A stretch of 64,000 nucleotides of DNA, from positions 372,001 to 436,000 of the forward strand of contig NZ_OY759725.1 in NCBI RefSeq assembly GCF_963662755.1, given 5' to 3'. Shown here in pieces: positions 62,822 to 64,000 of the stretch. The notes beneath the pieces were generated by a model. That model did no database searches, was not told the origin of the DNA, and saw nothing but the letters and a program-made list of their open reading frames with translations. Each line of letters begins with the position of its first letter. The first letter of the stretch is position 1. The position numbers and the translations under genes were made by a program. Source of the stretch: an uncultured Sulfurimonas sp. Its GTDB lineage: Bacteria; Campylobacterota; Campylobacteria; Campylobacterales; Sulfurimonadaceae.

Positions 62822-63101
62822 ATTTTTACTACCATTTGTCAATAGACTTGAAGGATTTGTGGAAATCATTGCTGAAGACAAACCTTCAATAGCTAGGAAG
62901 TTCCAGAAAGAAATTATTGATGCCTGCAAAGAGATACAAAATTTCCCCTACAAGCATAGAAAGTCAATATATTTTGATGATGAAAATATTCGTGATCTAG
63001 TACATAAAGGTTTTGTGCTTATCTACAAAATTGATGGAGATACGATAAAAGTTTTTGCTTTTATAAATCGAAATGAATTTTCAGAAGGAACAGCTCAATA
63101 G
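62811..63101 (+). CDS. RelE/ParE-family toxin
   Basis: A 96-residue toxin-fold protein: helix-hairpin LEGFVEIIAEDKPSIARKF, then NFPYKHRKSIYFDDENIRDLV (shown in part: IRDLVHKGF) and a final strand VLIYKIDGDTIKVFAFINR. This is the ParE/RelE core in which small basic and aromatic residues decide between gyrase and mRNA targets. The FAFINR end suggests ParE. The reading frame is intact, so the module is likely functional. Confidence 0.85.
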   Translation: MKLEFLLPFVNRLEGFVEIIAEDKPSIARKFQKEIIDACKEIQNFPYKHRKSIYFDDENIRDLVHKGFVLIYKIDGDTIKVFAFINRNEFSEGTAQ

Positions 63102-63234
63102 CTGTTCACAATTGTACAAAATAAGTAACATTTTGAAATTAAAAAACTCATGAGTCATATGGGTATTAATATTATTTTCAAAATATATAGAATAAATAAG
63201 CTACCTGCTATTAAAGGGATTTATTAAAATAAGA

Positions 63235-63240
63235 TATAAT
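63235..63240 (+). promoter_or_regulatory. -10 element of second toxin-antitoxin module
   Basis: Perfect TATAAT 31 bases upstream of the ATG at 63271, followed by AAAGG close to the start. It shows that the second module has its own promoter within the 169-base gap after the first toxin gene. Confidence 0.6.
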
Positions 63241-63270
63241 GTAAGTAATAAAATTTTAAAGGTTTATCCT

Positions 63271-63477
63271 ATGACGTTACATTTAAATGCTTCTGATAGT
63301 GTATCTCAAAAGATATTATCATTTTTAGAGTCTCTGTCTAAACAAGGTGAGTCAATAGAGATTATAGATGATACAATTTATAAATTTGAAAAAGCTGGCA
63401 TCACAAGAGGTTTAGAGCAAGTTAAAAATGGTGATGTATGTTCATCTGATGAACTTATTGAAGAATTAAACAAATAA
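63271..63477 (+). CDS. Short antitoxin of second toxin-antitoxin module
   Basis: A 68-residue protein, mostly helical and acidic at the end (DVCSSDELIEELNK). It has no recognised DNA-binding fold; residues GESIEIIDD and FEKAGITRGLEQVKNGDVCS resemble uncharacterised antitoxins paired with ParE toxins. Only six bases separate it from the toxin gene. The pairing is inferred from size, order and the downstream toxin fold. Confidence 0.75.
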   Translation: MTLHLNASDSVSQKILSFLESLSKQGESIEIIDDTIYKFEKAGITRGLEQVKNGDVCSSDELIEELNK

Positions 63478-63483
63478 ATATAT

Positions 63484-63780
63484 ATGAAAATAAACTTTTC
63501 CTATGACTCTAAAGAGTTTATACTTAAGCTAAAAAGTCATATTTCTAAAGATAACTCCTCTCGAGCAAAAACATACACTACTAAATTGGTATTAAGAATT
63601 AAAGATATGCTTCAACATCCCTATATTGGAAAAGTCAATGCTACATTTAATGATGAAAGTATAAGAGAGATTGTTTTAGATGGCACAAAAATCATTTATA
63701 AAATCTATCCAAAAAGTGTGTCTGTGTTAATGATTTATAGATATATTGATTTTGATGAATCCAATATAGAGATCACATGA
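63484..63780 (+). CDS. RelE/ParE-family toxin
   Basis: A 98-residue ParE-like protein: FSYDSKEFILKLKSHISKD, a basic helix RAKTYTTKLVLRIKDMLQHP, then GKVNATFNDESIREIVLDGT and IIYKIYPKSVSVLMIYR. The order matches the ParE toxin fold. It is different in sequence from the first toxin, so the two modules are not a recent duplication. The frame is intact. Confidence 0.82.
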   Translation: MKINFSYDSKEFILKLKSHISKDNSSRAKTYTTKLVLRIKDMLQHPYIGKVNATFNDESIREIVLDGTKIIYKIYPKSVSVLMIYRYIDFDESNIEIT

Positions 63781-63909
63781 TAAAGTGTACTAATTTTAGT
63801 ACATTTCCATGCTGTAACTACCAATGATAAATATAAATATTGTTCAAAAAAGAACAGATATATTAAATTTATATCCTAGTATACTTTGGAAAAGATAAAA
63901 GAGGTATAC

Positions 63910-64000
63910 ATGTTAGGACAATGCACACCCTATAGATTTATAATAAAGTTCGTTATTGTATTCTCATTAGCAGCAATTGCAGTAACTATTGCACAATCAT
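63910..64000 (+). CDS. Start of a membrane protein gene, cut by window edge
   Basis: An ATG at 63910 with GAGG upstream opens a frame that runs off the right edge. The first 30 residues are MLGQCTPYRF followed by a hydrophobic helix (IIKFVIVFSLAAIAVTIAQS). This looks like the N-terminal anchor of a membrane or exported protein; the family cannot be told. Confidence 0.5.
   Translation, partial: MLGQCTPYRFIIKFVIVFSLAAIAVTIAQS

Overview
This 64 kb window is AT-rich, gene-dense chromosomal DNA of a Campylobacterota (epsilonproteobacterial) bacterium, most likely Sulfurimonas or a close relative. The evidence is codon use, the many c-di-GMP and chemotaxis proteins, a single-chain pyruvate:ferredoxin oxidoreductase, a class II DAHP synthase, and a gatC-like/cvpA/fur/lysS/glyA/DUF1882/SPOR/aroE gene set that I recall as clustered in Campylobacter jejuni and Helicobacter. 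No rRNA, tRNA, CRISPR array, prophage or complete insertion sequence was seen.

Layout. 1-3.3 kb: two convergent GGDEF/EAL genes that overlap at their stop codons. 3.3-8.1 kb (minus): a NosL-like copper protein, a UreH/SafE-like membrane protein, an HDOD protein and polA. 8.3-11.3 kb (minus): an HD hydrolase, a Xer-type recombinase, a BamB-like lipoprotein and a YfgM-like protein. 11.4-12.8 kb (plus): gatC and pilT. 12.8-22.3 kb (minus): one very compact operon of HlyD-like adaptor, molybdopterin oxidoreductase, argD, TolC-like protein, MidA-like methyltransferase and nifJ. 22.4-29.7 kb: a CheV-type protein facing a PAS/GGDEF/EAL protein and a CheB-CheR-PAS fusion. 29.9-33.3 kb (minus): the sodium-pumping oxaloacetate decarboxylase set oadG-oadA-oadB. 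33.4-38.1 kb: small membrane proteins, an SNase-like protein, a possible HPt protein, htpG, and a 53-codon remnant of a substrate-binding protein. 38.1-41.7 kb: an ABC-F ATPase, a 55-residue ORF and the class II DAHP synthase. 41.9-50.4 kb (plus): diguanylate cyclase, cvpA, fur, lysS, glyA, a structured repeat, DUF1882, SPOR protein, trpE and aroE. 50.4-53.4 kb (minus): an arsR-arsC-permease-thioredoxin-ccdA-thioredoxin operon. 53.5-55.0 kb (minus): two subunits, large subunit and ferredoxin, of an Ech-type group 4 [NiFe] hydrogenase without the rest of the complex. 55.0-62.2 kb: a guanine deaminase, then a divergent MarR regulator and a TolC/adaptor/RND pump operon with two operator-like palindromes. 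62.2-64 kb: a GC-rich structured repeat, two consecutive ParE-like toxin-antitoxin modules and the start of one more gene.

The core genes fit an autotrophic or mixotrophic anaerobe or microaerophile: NifJ makes or uses pyruvate with ferredoxin, OadGAB links oxaloacetate decarboxylation to a sodium gradient, and the Ech-type subunits would connect ferredoxin to hydrogen. The accessory parts worth most attention are the orphan hydrogenase pair, the arsenic operon built around a thiol-redox relay, the interleaved HlyD/Mo-enzyme/TolC operon, the DUF1882 protein with primase-like motifs, the MarR-controlled efflux locus, and the two structured intergenic repeats. All functional calls come from reading the sequence and remembered family features; no database search was run.
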